This document shows, piece by piece, positions 1 to 8,104 of a stretch of 64,000 nt of DNA (position 1 is its first letter; each line of letters opens with the position of its first letter). The position numbers were made by a program, and so were the translations under genes. This stretch comes from an uncultured Deefgea sp. (lineage in GTDB: Bacteria; Pseudomonadota; Gammaproteobacteria; Burkholderiales; Chitinibacteraceae), in the NCBI RefSeq assembly GCF_947072475.1, contig NZ_CAMTIA010000001.1, positions 62,001 through 126,000 of the forward strand, in the 5' to 3' direction. The notes under the pieces were generated by a model, which ran no database searches, was not told where the DNA came from, and saw nothing but the letters and a program-made list of their open reading frames with translations.

Positions 1-885
1 CGGCTGTGCCAAACTTATCTGGGTGGCACACCGCATCAGGTTGAAAAAGTCACCGGCTTTTATGCCGATGTGTATATGGTGACCGTAGGATCGGTACGAG
101 CCGTGCTGAAATATTATCGCCTGCCGGGGCAGGCGCAGCTAGAGGCGGCAGGTTTGGACTTTTTGCGGCAGTATAGCCATGGCATCAAGATCCCAGAAGT
201 GATTGCGCTGCATACCCCGGGTGACATCGGTGAAGCACTGATTATGACCTATGTCGCTGGGATTCCCGCCAGTCATGCGCTGGAATCGCCGGTGATGATC
301 GATCGCTTTGCCGATGAATGTACTGATTTATTGCTGAGCTGGCATTCTGTTACCCGGCCCAGCGGTTTTAGCGGTTTGGATGGCTGCCAATACGCTGATT
401 TTGCCAGCAGCTATCGAGTCTTTTTGCAGCAGCGTGTGCAATGGCTAAAAAGCAATTGGGCAACTCAGCATCTGGGCGTGCATTTGCGTGAAAGGCTGAT
501 TATGTTGGCTGAGCAATTTGACGCGCTGCCTGTGTCGATCGCCGGTTTGCCCACATTGATTCACGATGATTGCCATGCGGCCAATTTTTTAGTGGATCCG
601 GATACTCAGCGTTTATGTGGCGTGATCGATCCATGTCATGCGCGATTTGCGCATAAGGATTTGGATTTATTTCACTTGCAGGATGTGCGGCCGGACTTTA
701 ATTTATTGCCAACCTATCTGGCCAAATCGCCACAAGACGCGGGCTTACGCACCCGATTGGCGTATTTCAGTTTGTTCGACGACATCAAGCACGCCGCCGC
801 AACGCATTGGGAAGATGAAGAATGGCTGTGGCGCAAAGTCGATAAGCTCGACGTTTTGATGACACAACTGCCGCTGGTGGCTTGA
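1..885 (+). CDS. APH-family small-molecule kinase, 5' end outside window
   Basis: The reading frame is open from base 1, so the gene begins upstream and 294 residues are visible. It has the kinase signature of the aminoglycoside/choline phosphotransferase superfamily: HDDCHAANF, with catalytic Asp about visible residue 190 and Asn 195 (HxDxxxxN), followed by a VIDPCHARFAHKDLDL stretch whose Asp (about 210) would bind magnesium. Such enzymes transfer phosphate from ATP to a hydroxyl on a small molecule (aminoglycoside, homoserine, choline, sugar or fructosamine) in the cytoplasm. The substrate cannot be read from the sequence and nothing suggests antibiotic resistance in particular. An ATG at 70 is internal: the upstream codons still look coding. 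The gene ends just before a strong shared terminator. Confidence 0.8.
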   Translation, partial: RLCQTYLGGTPHQVEKVTGFYADVYMVTVGSVRAVLKYYRLPGQAQLEAAGLDFLRQYSHGIKIPEVIALHTPGDIGEALIMTYVAGIPASHALESPVMIDRFADECTDLLLSWHSVTRPSGFSGLDGCQYADFASSYRVFLQQRVQWLKSNWATQHLGVHLRERLIMLAEQFDALPVSIAGLPTLIHDDCHAANFLVDPDTQRLCGVIDPCHARFAHKDLDLFHLQDVRPDFNLLPTYLAKSPQDAGLRTRLAYFSLFDDIKHAAATHWEDEEWLWRKVDKLDVLMTQLPLVA

Positions 886-901
886 GCGTGTAGATTGAAA
901 T

Positions 902-935
902 AAAAAAAGCCGGTTCGTGATGAACCGGCTTTTTT
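902..935. terminator. Bidirectional rho-independent terminator
   Basis: A 9-bp perfect stem (AGCCGGTTC / GAACCGGCT, arms 908-916 and 922-930, 5-base loop) has an A run before it and a T run after it. It can therefore stop transcription from the kinase gene on the plus strand and from the universal stress gene on the minus strand, which converge here. Confidence 0.9.
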
Positions 936-965
936 ATGCCCATTTTAAATCGCAATGATTGCAAT

Positions 966-1439
966 CTAATCGTCATCCTCTTCATTTAAACGCACGAGTA
1001 ACACCGGAATCGTGGTGCGGTGTAATAAGCTTTCGGCCATGCTGCCAAAGATTAAATTCATAAACCCAGAGTAGCCGTGCGTGCCCATTACAATCAAATC
1101 GGCATGAACCAGCGCAGCTGCTTTCAGTAGCGCATCAGCGGCATGGCCGCCGCGTTGCTCGATCAAGCGGTTGCTACATGCAACACCTTGGTTTTGCGCT
1201 TGCTGGCAAAAGCGATCAAGCATGGCTTGAATTTCGCCTTCAACGCGATCGCGTTGCGCGTCATAGCTCGGTAGATCCAGGCCGGGCATTACGCTACTGG
1301 CAATGGTGGCACGCGAAATATCGCTCACATGCAGCAAAATCAGCTGGCTTTTTGCCAGTTGGGCTAGGGCTAAAGCATGTTCAAATGCGGCGGCAGCCGT
1401 GTCGCTGTTATCGATGGGTACCACAATTTTTTGATACAT
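966..1439 (-). CDS. Universal stress protein, UspA family
   Basis: A 157-residue single Usp domain. It starts MYQKIVVPIDNSDTA, the usual first beta strand with the nucleotide-contacting Asp. Near the C-terminus is the ATP-binding pattern G-x2-G-x9-G-S (GTHG...FGS), so it belongs to the ATP-binding subgroup. Such proteins are cytoplasmic and respond to starvation, redox or envelope stress. I chose the ATG at 1439 because a GGAG lies 7 bases upstream; a TTG 12 bases earlier is in frame but has no ribosome-binding site. It is monocistronic and convergent with the kinase gene across the terminator. Confidence 0.9.
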   Translation of the reverse strand: MYQKIVVPIDNSDTAAAAFEHALALAQLAKSQLILLHVSDISRATIASSVMPGLDLPSYDAQRDRVEGEIQAMLDRFCQQAQNQGVACSNRLIEQRGGHAADALLKAAALVHADLIVMGTHGYSGFMNLIFGSMAESLLHRTTIPVLLVRLNEEDDD

Positions 1440-1635
1440 ATCGCGCTCCAAAAGTGACTAAATAGGCGAGGAACATCGTTTTGATCGTCGCTCGTCTAAG
1501 CTGCCAACGAGTCAATCAAACCCATTGGCAGGGGGGCTTTTTGATGTGATTCATTGTACAGAAAATGTCCATTTCAGGGGCAAACTGAGCGTGGTTTGCG
1601 GCGACGGTGTCGCACCGATAGCAGACGATGCCGCA

Positions 1636-1706
1636 TTACTACGCCTTGATTCGCCGCGAAAAGCGCGTAAGCAGCGGCGACAAACCCAGCGCCAACAGAG
1701 CTTAGG
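1636..1706. repeat. Fragment of dispersed CTAG-ended repeat
   Basis: Bases 1636-1662 match the complement of 4783-4809 exactly over 27 bases. The match continues imperfectly through GCGGCG, AAAC and GCCAACAGA towards the same end as the complete element at 4741-5012. Only one end of the element is recognisable. The short open frames here are a by-product of the repeat. Confidence 0.65.
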
Positions 1707-3492
1707 GATAGGGGGCGTTTAAAACCGTCAAAAATGCATCGCCGTATTTATCCAGTTTGCGATCGCCAACGCCCGAAATGCGCGATAGCTCGTAATGATC
1801 GCGTGGGTGCAGTCGAATCATTTCTTTGAGCGTCGCGTCGCCAAATACCACATACGCCGGCACGTCTTGCTCGTCGGCGAGCTGTTTTCTGAGTCGGCGT
1901 AATGCTTGCCAGAGCGCCAATTCTTGCGGGTTGGCAAAATCGCTGTCTTTGTCGGTGTAATTAAATTTCTCGGTGCGCGCGCGTAAATACAGCGGTGTTT
2001 CGCCTTTTAAATACGGCCGGGCCAGATCAGTCAGTTGCAAACCGCCGTGGCCTTCGGGCGCCAGTTGCAAAGCGCCGCGCACGATAAGTTGGCGAAATAC
2101 GGCGCGCCAACTTGATTCGTCTACGTCTTTACCAATACCAAAGGTGCTGAGTTTGTCGTGCAAAAATTCTTTGACTTTGGGCGTGGTTTTACCGCGTAAC
2201 ACATCCACCAAATGGCCAACGCCAAAGCGATTGCCGGTGCGATACACGCAAGACAAAGCTTTTTGCGCTGCCGCGCTCATTTCGACTAGTTTGGGCGGAT
2301 TTAAGCAATTGTCGCAATTGCCGCAAGGGGTAATGGTTTCGCCAAAATAGGCCAGCAAGGTTTGTCGCCGGCAATCGGTGGATTCAACCAGACCGAGCAT
2401 GGCATCGAGTTTACGGCGCTCGATGTGTTTTTGCTCATCGCTGCTACCGCCTTGCTCTATCATTTGCGCTAGCAAAATCACGTCGTTTAAGCCATACGCC
2501 AGCCAAGTATTGGCGGGTAAACCATCGCGGCCGGCGCGCCCGGTTTCTTGGTAGTAGTTTTCTATGCTTTTTGGCATATCCAAATGCGCGACAAAGCGCA
2601 CATCGGGCTTATTAATTCCCATGCCAAAAGCGATGGTGGCCACCATGACTACGCCTTCTTCGCGCAGAAACGTTTGTTGATTTTTGGCGCGCACACTGGC
2701 GTCGAGCCCGGCGTGATACGGCAGCGCGCGAATTTCTTTTTCTCTAAGCCAAGCGGCAGTGTCTTCGACTTTTTTGCGCGATAGACAATACACAATGCCA
2801 GAATCTCGCTCGTGTTCCCGGCGCAAAAAAGTCAGTAATTGATCGCGGGCGGTTTTTTTCTCGACAATGGCGTAGCGCAAATTGGGGCGATCAAAGCTGG
2901 AGATATATTGCGCAGCGCCTTCTAGGCGCAAGCGCATGACCATCTCAGTTCGCGTGGCATGATCGGCCGTGGCGGTGAGCGCAATGCGTGGCACTTGCGG
3001 AAAATCATCAGCCAATACCGATAAGGCCAGATATTCGGGGCGGAAATCATGGCCCCATTGCGAAACGCAATGCGCTTCATCAATCGCAAACAGGGCGATA
3101 TGCGCTTGGCGCAGCAAGGATTGAAAGCGAATCGTCGTCAGTCGCTCCGGCGCAACATACAGCAGCTTGAGTTCGCCAGCGACAAAAGCGCGCTCAACTT
3201 CACGCGCCGCATTGGCGTCTAGCGTTGAGTTTAAAAAAGCCGCCGCCACGCCCAATTCTTTGAGCGCATCGACTTGATCTTGCATCAGCGCAATCAGCGG
3301 CGAGACCACCACCGCGCAACCGTTTCGCACCAAGGCGGGGATTTGGTAACACAGCGATTTTCCGCCACCCGTGGGCATCAGGACGAGCGCATCACCACCG
3401 GCGCAAATATGGTCGACGACTTCACCTTGTTGGCCACGAAAAGCGTGATAACCAAAGGTGTGTTCAAGAATGTGCAGCGGAGTATTAGGCAT
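1702..3492 (-). CDS. recQ: ATP-dependent DNA helicase RecQ
   Basis: 596 residues, close to the 609 of E. coli RecQ. Domains in order: RecA-like helicase lobe with Walker A TGGGKS (41-46) and DEAH box (138-141) followed by the RecQ aromatic-rich loop CVSQWGHDF; second lobe with GRAGRDG; zinc-binding Cys cluster CGNCDNC; winged-helix RQC region; and a single HRDC domain at the C-terminus ([13 protein letters not shown]). It unwinds DNA 3'-5' in recombination and replication-fork repair (RecF pathway). The ATG at 3492 has no obvious Shine-Dalgarno sequence. It is monocistronic, and the upstream 300 bases hold a gene relic rather than an operon partner. Confidence 0.96.
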   Translation of the reverse strand: MPNTPLHILEHTFGYHAFRGQQGEVVDHICAGGDALVLMPTGGGKSLCYQIPALVRNGCAVVVSPLIALMQDQVDALKELGVAAAFLNSTLDANAAREVERAFVAGELKLLYVAPERLTTIRFQSLLRQAHIALFAIDEAHCVSQWGHDFRPEYLALSVLADDFPQVPRIALTATADHATRTEMVMRLRLEGAAQYISSFDRPNLRYAIVEKKTARDQLLTFLRREHERDSGIVYCLSRKKVEDTAAWLREKEIRALPYHAGLDASVRAKNQQTFLREEGVVMVATIAFGMGINKPDVRFVAHLDMPKSIENYYQETGRAGRDGLPANTWLAYGLNDVILLAQMIEQGGSSDEQKHIERRKLDAMLGLVESTDCRRQTLLAYFGETITPCGNCDNCLNPPKLVEMSAAAQKALSCVYRTGNRFGVGHLVDVLRGKTTPKVKEFLHDKLSTFGIGKDVDESSWRAVFRQLIVRGALQLAPEGHGGLQLTDLARPYLKGETPLYLRARTEKFNYTDKDSDFANPQELALWQALRRLRKQLADEQDVPAYVVFGDATLKEMIRLHPRDHYELSRISGVGDRKLDKYGDAFLTVLNAPYP

Positions 3493-3621
3493 ATGGGCGT
3501 GAATTGTACTCTGTTCTCTCGCAATAGATGGTTTTTACCCCCGTTGTACTGGGCTGCTTTGCTTGAGTTGCGTAAGATTTACATCACTAGAGCATGCTGA
3601 TGAAGCATGAAATAAATGTGA

Positions 3622-3726
3622 ATACAGAGTCCAAAAGACGTTTTAAAAATAGCTTTGATTGAACGTGCTGATGCGGCTTTATATCGGGTAAAAGCGGCAG
3701 GGCGCAATGGTGTTGAAGTGGGTTAA
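3622..3726 (+). pseudogene. Relic of a GGDEF-domain (diguanylate cyclase) gene C-terminus
   Basis: Read from 3622 to the TAA at 3724-3726, the plus strand gives a tail containing LIERADAALYRVKAAGRNGV, the typical last helix and strand of GGDEF domains (consensus ADxALYxAKxxGRNxV). A stop at 3619-3621 cuts the frame upstream, and no GGDEF or signal-sensing sequence is found before it. What remains is about 34 codons of a diguanylate cyclase, deleted before recQ moved next to it or by the same event. There is no start codon or ribosome-binding site, so it should be silent. This 305-base gap between recQ and prmB otherwise holds only the hairpin at 3743-3789. Confidence 0.75.
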
Positions 3727-3742
3727 GATAACTTGATTGATA

Positions 3743-3789
3743 GGTATATCGATCTAGACTTTATAAATAATTGCCTAGATCGATATACC
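3743..3789. repeat. GGTATA...TATACC hairpin repeat, copy 1
   Basis: A perfect 15-bp inverted repeat (GGTATATCGATCTAG, 3743-3757, with its complement at 3775-3789) around a 17-base AT-rich loop. It lies 8 bases after the prmB stop codon on the minus strand. No T run follows, so it is more likely an mRNA 3'-end stabiliser or REP-like element than a classical terminator. Related hairpins lie at 9831, 12431, 36446 and 59284. Confidence 0.7.
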
Positions 3790-3797
3790 CTTATTGA

Positions 3798-4706
3798 TTA
3801 CAAGCCGGCTTCAACTAGCATTTCCCGCGTGAGCAAGAATACAAAGCCGTCACCCGATTCGGTGCTTAGCCATACAAATGGCAGTGTTGGGAATTGCGCT
3901 TCGAGCTCGTCGCGGTTATGGCCGATTTCAACAACCAATACACCGCGTGGATTTAAGTGCTTGGTCGCTTGAGCTAAGATTTCGCGAGTGATATCGAGCC
4001 CATCTTCGCCGCTACCTAAGGCCATTTCTGGCTCATGCAGATATTCTGGTGGCAACTCGGTCACGCTGTGCGCATCCACATACGGTGGATTGGAAATAAT
4101 CAAGTCGTAGCATTCATCTGGAATCGCTGCGAATAAATTCGAGTCGAGCAAATCAATTCGATCCCCCAAGCCGTATTCCAGGATATTGATTTCAGCCACA
4201 TCGAGCGCATCGGGCGAGAGATCAATGGCATCAATGGCCGCATCGGGGAAGGCGTGCGACATTAAAATCGCCAAGCAAGCCGATCCGGTACACATGTCCA
4301 GCGCGCGGTGGATGAGTTCTGGATGTTCTACATACGGCTCTAAGCCATCGTTAAACAAAATCTCGGCGATAAATGAGCGCGGCACAATCACGCGTTCATC
4401 GACATAAAATTTAAAATCGCCCAAATACGCTTCTTTGGTTAAATACGCTGCAGGCTTACGCGTAACCACGCGTTCTTGAATCACATCGAGCACTTGGGCG
4501 ATTTCTTCTGGCAGCAAATGCGCGTCAAACACCGGCTCGAGGCGGTCAATCGGTAATTTGAGCGTAGCTAAAATCAAATAAGCGGCTTCGTCCCACGCTT
4601 CAGTGGTGCCGTGACCATAAAATAACTCAGCGGTATTAAAACGGCTGACGGCAAAGCGGTGCAGATCACGCACGGTGCGTAAATGTTCACGGGCGATATC
4701 GTACAT
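3798..4706 (-). CDS. prmB: Ribosomal protein uL3 N5-glutamine methyltransferase
   Basis: 302 residues (E. coli PrmB 310). It opens like PrmB (helical N-domain with AVSRFNTAELFYGHGT) and has the SAM-binding motif I DMCTGSACLAI (137-147) and the glutamine-methylating signature NPPY (206-209) in SNPPYVDAHS. It methylates a conserved glutamine of 50S protein L3 and helps ribosome assembly. I chose the ATG at 4706 because GGAG lies 8 bases upstream and the protein then begins where the family does. An upstream in-frame extension to 4799 runs into the mobile repeat at 4741-5012 and should not be coding. It is the release-factor-methylase paralogue, told apart by the YVDAHS / LPPEYLHEPEMAL context. 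Confidence 0.93.
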   Translation of the reverse strand: MYDIAREHLRTVRDLHRFAVSRFNTAELFYGHGTTEAWDEAAYLILATLKLPIDRLEPVFDAHLLPEEIAQVLDVIQERVVTRKPAAYLTKEAYLGDFKFYVDERVIVPRSFIAEILFNDGLEPYVEHPELIHRALDMCTGSACLAILMSHAFPDAAIDAIDLSPDALDVAEINILEYGLGDRIDLLDSNLFAAIPDECYDLIISNPPYVDAHSVTELPPEYLHEPEMALGSGEDGLDITREILAQATKHLNPRGVLVVEIGHNRDELEAQFPTLPFVWLSTESGDGFVFLLTREMLVEAGL

Positions 4707-4740
4707 ACGTTGGGCTCCAAAGTGGGGTAGTGACAGTGTG

Positions 4741-5012
4741 CTAGGGTCTGTTGGCATTTGGTTTTCCGCCGCGCTGGAGCGATTTTCGCGGCGAATCAAG
4801 GCGTAGTAAGCGATGCATAGTCATTCTATGTGAGCTTGCTACAACGCTGAGTCGCAGCGAAAAGCGCCCAGCCCCTTGGGTTTGGCGGCTTTTGGCCTGA
4901 TGCTGCGTTACAAAGCGCTGGCGTAGAATGACTACGCTGCGCGCTTCGTGCCTTGCCTCAGGCCAAAATCCGCATAAACGCGGCTGGCAAACCAAGCGTC
5001 AACAGACCCTAG
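4741..5012. mobile_element. MITE-like element with CTAGGGTCTGTTG terminal inverted repeats
   Basis: A 272-bp gene-less element. The left end reads CTAGGGTCTGTTGGC and the right end is the complement of CTAGGGTCTGTTGACGC; both continue into a TTGGTTT-type motif, giving a perfect 13-bp terminal inverted repeat and a weaker extension. The CTAG at each tip could be a 4-bp target duplication, as made by some IS5-group elements (inference). Internal stretches recur at 1636-1706 and 9491-9595. It inserted about 35 bases upstream of the prmB start codon, so it may carry or displace the prmB promoter. No transposase gene is in the window. Confidence 0.7.
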
Positions 5013-5263
5013 TTTACTGTGATTGGCTGAGCTTGCCGTCATTTCAACAGAATAATTTGATCTACCCCGTATTCGCTGAATAAATGGGTGTGCTCGATGG
5101 ATGGGCCTTGGCTGGCCGACGATAGGGGGCAATCAGCGTTAAATCCTTGGTTTTAAGCTGGATTTTATCGCTGATCGGCGCCATTGGCTGCAGACGAAGG
5201 TAGGCATATTGCTGCGCTTGGTGTAAAGTGCTGCCTTTGTTTTGTCGCGTGTATTGGAGTGTA
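5013..5263. other. 251-bp gap before rhlE, no gene recognised
   Basis: Between the repeat and rhlE I see only a ribosome-binding site (TTGGAG, 5254-5259) for rhlE. A minus-strand open frame (5062-5274) gives a rather protein-like but unrecognised 70-residue sequence that would overlap the rhlE start; there is no good start signal, so I do not call it. Confidence 0.4.
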
Positions 5264-6625
5264 ATGAGTATCACATTTGCATCATTAGGCTTGGCGCCTG
5301 AAGTATTAAAGGCGGTCGTTGCACAAGGCTATGAAACTCCTACTGCGATTCAAGCTGAAGCGATTCCAGTGATTTTGGCCGGCAAAGACGTGTTGGGCGC
5401 AGCCCAAACCGGTACCGGTAAAACCGCCGCGTTTACTTTGCCGATTTTGACGCGAATTATCCGTCACGCCAATCACAGCGCTTCTCCGGCACGTCACCCG
5501 ATCCGCGCTTTGATTCTCACGCCAACACGTGAATTGGCCGATCAGGTGTACGCCAATGTGGCCACTTACAGCAAGGGCACGGGTTTACGTAGCCATGTGG
5601 TGTATGGCGGTGTGGATGTGAAAGCGCAAATTCCGGCGCTGCGTGAAGGGATCGAAATCTTGGTCGCCACGCCCGGTCGTTTGCTCGATCATATCCAGCA
5701 AAAATCAATTAATTTATCGCAAGTTGAAATTTTGGTACTCGATGAAGCCGATCGCATGCTCGATATGGGTTTCATTTTGGATATTCAAAATATTTTCAAT
5801 TTGTGTACCAGTCGTAAGCAAACGCTATTGTTTTCGGCGACTTTTGCGCCAGAAATTATCAAGCTGTCTAAGCAATTTATGCATGAGCCAGTGAAAATTG
5901 AAATTTCACGCCAAAACTCAGCTAATGAATCGGTTAAACAAGAATTGCATCCGGTTGAAACGGCGCGCAAACGCGCTTTGCTGGCGCATTTGATTCGTGT
6001 GCATCAAATGACGCAAGTGATTGTGTTTTGCCGTACCAAGATTGGTGCCGATCAAGTGGCACGTGATTTGAAACGCGCTGGCTTTAATTGCGAAGCGATT
6101 CATGGCGACCGCGATCAACGCGCGCGCACTGAAGCGCTGACTAAATTCAAAGCGGGTGAAACGCAAGTCTTGGTCGCCACCGACGTGGCGGCGCGTGGTT
6201 TGGATATTTCTGATTTGCCGTATGTGGTGAATTACGAATTGCCGACCAATGCCGAAGATTACGTGCATCGTATTGGCCGTACCGGTCGTGCTGGTGCCAC
6301 CGGTGTTGCGATTTCTCTGGTTGCGCCCGAAGAAGGCAAGGCTTATGAAGGCATCAAAAAGCTACTCAATCGCGAAATGCCGTTGATTCCAGTGCATGGC
6401 TTCTCGCCGGGTACGATTCAAGTGATCGACGAGCGACCAGCACGCGCTGAGCGCCGTCATCATGTTGATCCAACGACCGATAAAGGCGTAAAAGAATACC
6501 AACGCATGCCATCGCGCGCGCAGCGTGATGCCAGCGATGTGCCGGCTTTCCCAAGTAATTTGCCTAAATTACCCAAGCGTACCGCGCAAATTGCTGCGTT
6601 GTTCTTGCCAAAAAAACACGGTTAA
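5264..6625 (+). CDS. rhlE: DEAD-box ATP-dependent RNA helicase, RhlE type
   Basis: 453 residues. Motifs in order: Q-motif region (FASLGLAPEVLKAVVAQGYETPT), Walker A AQTGTGKT (47-54), PTRELA, GG, TPGR, DEAD (VLDEADRMLDMGF), SAT (FSATF), then in lobe 2 ARGLD and HRIGRTGRAG, ending in a basic tail. This is the RhlE subgroup, which acts in ribosome assembly and RNA turnover in the cytoplasm. The ATG at 5264 is preferred over an upstream in-frame start at 5228 because TTGGAG lies 5 bases before it and the protein then begins MSITFASLGL as the family does. Monocistronic, followed by a stem-loop at 6635-6665. Confidence 0.95.
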   Translation: MSITFASLGLAPEVLKAVVAQGYETPTAIQAEAIPVILAGKDVLGAAQTGTGKTAAFTLPILTRIIRHANHSASPARHPIRALILTPTRELADQVYANVATYSKGTGLRSHVVYGGVDVKAQIPALREGIEILVATPGRLLDHIQQKSINLSQVEILVLDEADRMLDMGFILDIQNIFNLCTSRKQTLLFSATFAPEIIKLSKQFMHEPVKIEISRQNSANESVKQELHPVETARKRALLAHLIRVHQMTQVIVFCRTKIGADQVARDLKRAGFNCEAIHGDRDQRARTEALTKFKAGETQVLVATDVAARGLDISDLPYVVNYELPTNAEDYVHRIGRTGRAGATGVAISLVAPEEGKAYEGIKKLLNREMPLIPVHGFSPGTIQVIDERPARAERRHHVDPTTDKGVKEYQRMPSRAQRDASDVPAFPSNLPKLPKRTAQIAALFLPKKHG

Positions 6626-6634
6626 TTGTTGAAT

Positions 6635-6665
6635 GGTTTAATGCTGTTTAAGCCAGCATTAAACC
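6635..6665. other. 12-bp stem-loop after rhlE
   Basis: A perfect stem GGTTTAATGCTG / CAGCATTAAACC (arms 6635-6646 and 6654-6665, 7-base loop) begins 10 bases after the rhlE stop. It lacks a T run; it may protect the 3' end, with true termination at 6804-6826. Confidence 0.5.
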
Positions 6666-6678
6666 CGCCAACTTAGCA

Positions 6679-6752
6679 ACGCAGAGCATATCGCCGCTTA
6701 AATCGTCTAATGGTTTGAGTTTTGAATTGGTTTTACTCTGCGTCTTTGCGTC
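6679..6752. repeat. ACGCAGAG...CTCTGCGTC imperfect palindromic repeat, copy 1
   Basis: ACGCAGAG at the left and ACTCTGCGTCTTTGCGTC at the right frame an AT-rich centre. The same word set frames 32864-32934. It is a short dispersed non-coding repeat of a type common in proteobacteria. Confidence 0.55.
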
Positions 6753-6803
6753 AAAAAAATGTTCTTCAGTGACCGGCGTTACGATTTAATGTGGATTGAA
6801 TGC

Positions 6804-6826
6804 AAAAGGGCCGAAAGGCCCTTTTT
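6804..6826. terminator. Bidirectional terminator between rhlE and mipA-like gene
   Basis: AAAAGGGCC, GAAA tetraloop, GGCCCTTTTT: a tight 9-bp stem with A and T tracts on both sides, placed between two convergent genes. Confidence 0.85.
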
Positions 6827-6859
6827 ATTTGTTCGAAATCGGCAGAATAGCGCTTTAGG

Positions 6860-7672
6860 CTACCAGATATAACCCAGACCCAATCCGGCATACAACTCAC
6901 CGCGATGCTGCACAATCGGGCTGTTTTGGATGTTTTTATCGTATAGCTCGTAATTGACTGCGGCCATGCCGATCCAGCTTTTATTGATTCGGTAGCTGCT
7001 AATGATGGCCAGCATCGGAGAGACTGTGCTGCCGGTATCCCAGCTTGGGCGGCTACTGCTCGCTTCTTGCGCTGAAACCCCACCAAAATAATAATTGGCC
7101 ATTTTACTGCTGCGCACCATAACGCCCATACCGGGCATGATCAGTAGATTGTCACGAACAATCGGGAAATCAGTCCAAAATAGCGCTTCTTGCCCACGAC
7201 TATTACCGGTGATATCGCTCGACACCCGCATACTCAGTAGCGCATAAGGCAACGCGTAATTGAGCCCCACACCGGCCTCAAATTGGCCTTTACGTTTGAG
7301 CATGCCGGCGAACGCCGCATTGTCCTCTGGGTCTAGATTGCCAAAGCGAACTCGGCCGTAAGCGTACAGCCCGAGCTTATTTTCTTTATAAAAATAATAG
7401 CGGGCTCGATCGCCCAGATACATCAAGCGATCGCCAAAATAAATCAGCCCCGGGATGGCATACCCCGTTGCATCTTGTGCCTGATAACGTGCTTGGCCAC
7501 CGAATACAACAGCACCGACAATCAGTCCGCTGGGAATCGGACTCTGTGGATTGTCACTGGCTAAAAAATCCAAAGAACCTAAATCAATTTCAGCTTGAGC
7601 AGGTATTGCGCTCAAAGCCATGATGGATAATGCAAGGCGAGCAATACATCGATTAAATAAGGCAGAAGGCAT
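6860..7672 (-). CDS. MipA/OmpV-family outer-membrane protein
   Basis: 270 residues from the ATG at 7672. The N-terminus is a signal peptide (basic MPSALFNRCIAR, hydrophobic core, predicted cleavage after AQA). The mature part is beta-rich with alternating aromatic residues and ends in GLGLGYIW, the aromatic C-terminal strand of outer-membrane barrels. The pattern of GARYxx / YFGDR / RYYFY / G.GVMVRSS matches MipA/OmpV proteins, described as scaffolds between murein hydrolases and synthases or as small porins. A TTG at 7696 would extend it by 8 residues but overlaps the ribosome-binding region and adds nothing family-like. It follows the DUF2322-like gene by 26 bases, suggesting co-transcription. 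Confidence 0.8.
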   Translation of the reverse strand: MPSALFNRCIARLALSIMALSAIPAQAEIDLGSLDFLASDNPQSPIPSGLIVGAVVFGGQARYQAQDATGYAIPGLIYFGDRLMYLGDRARYYFYKENKLGLYAYGRVRFGNLDPEDNAAFAGMLKRKGQFEAGVGLNYALPYALLSMRVSSDITGNSRGQEALFWTDFPIVRDNLLIMPGMGVMVRSSKMANYYFGGVSAQEASSSRPSWDTGSTVSPMLAIISSYRINKSWIGMAAVNYELYDKNIQNSPIVQHRGELYAGLGLGYIW

Positions 7673-7698
7673 AAGACGCTCGGATGGTGTCAGCAAGT

Positions 7699-8010
7699 TT
7701 AGGCGGCAATCAGGCGCACAGCTAAAGGCTGGCCACTGTCGGCGATCAGCAATAAACGGTCGATATTGGGGTGTTTACCGGGAAAAAGCTGTGCATCAGC
7801 AGTATGCTCGGCATACAGGCGTAAGCCTTTTTGCGCGGCGATATCGCTGATAGCGCCAAATTCTTGATACAAAGCGTGGTACAGCCGCACGCTACCCGCT
7901 TGGCCGGGGCGATTTTCAATACTGGCGATCACGGTTTCACCATCGAGTAATTCAATGGCGGATAAATGATCAATGGTGGGCATGAGGGCTAATTGTTCAG
8001 CAAAAGTCAT
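7699..8010 (-). CDS. DUF2322-like small protein
   Basis: 103 residues, cytoplasmic, no signal peptide or membrane segment. The layout MTFAEQLALMPTIDHLSAIE, then ENRPGQAGS, then GKHPNIDRLL resembles the short uncharacterised DUF2322 family of beta- and gamma-proteobacteria, recalled from family memory and not checked. Function unknown. It is first of a likely two-gene unit with the MipA/OmpV protein downstream. The start ATG at 8010 is the only sensible one. Confidence 0.6.
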   Translation of the reverse strand: MTFAEQLALMPTIDHLSAIELLDGETVIASIENRPGQAGSVRLYHALYQEFGAISDIAAQKGLRLYAEHTADAQLFPGKHPNIDRLLLIADSGQPLAVRLIAA

Positions 8011-8104
8011 TTTTTTATCCTAGTCGTCAACCGAATTGAAGGTTGCGACGTTATATCACACAGAACATGCTGCATAGTGCAGTTTGCTGGTTTGGAGAAA
8101 TAAA

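Noticed and set aside
1452-1635. Plus-strand frame 1525-1722 between the stress protein and recQ
   Set aside because: Runs into the repeat fragment and overlaps the recQ end; no start signal or family match.
4932-5132. Minus-strand open frame sharing VDAWF-type peptide with a plus-strand frame at 9480-9710
   Set aside because: Both are translations of the same dispersed repeat; the shared peptide is in non-homologous positions and frames change across copies, so no gene.
5062-5274. Minus-strand 70-codon frame before rhlE
   Set aside because: Reads rather like protein but has no recognisable family or ribosome-binding site and overlaps the rhlE start; not enough to call.
7672-7696. TTG start for the MipA-type gene
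   Set aside because: Would extend the signal peptide with unconserved residues and overlap the preceding gene's stop region; the ATG at 7672 gives a normal signal peptide.
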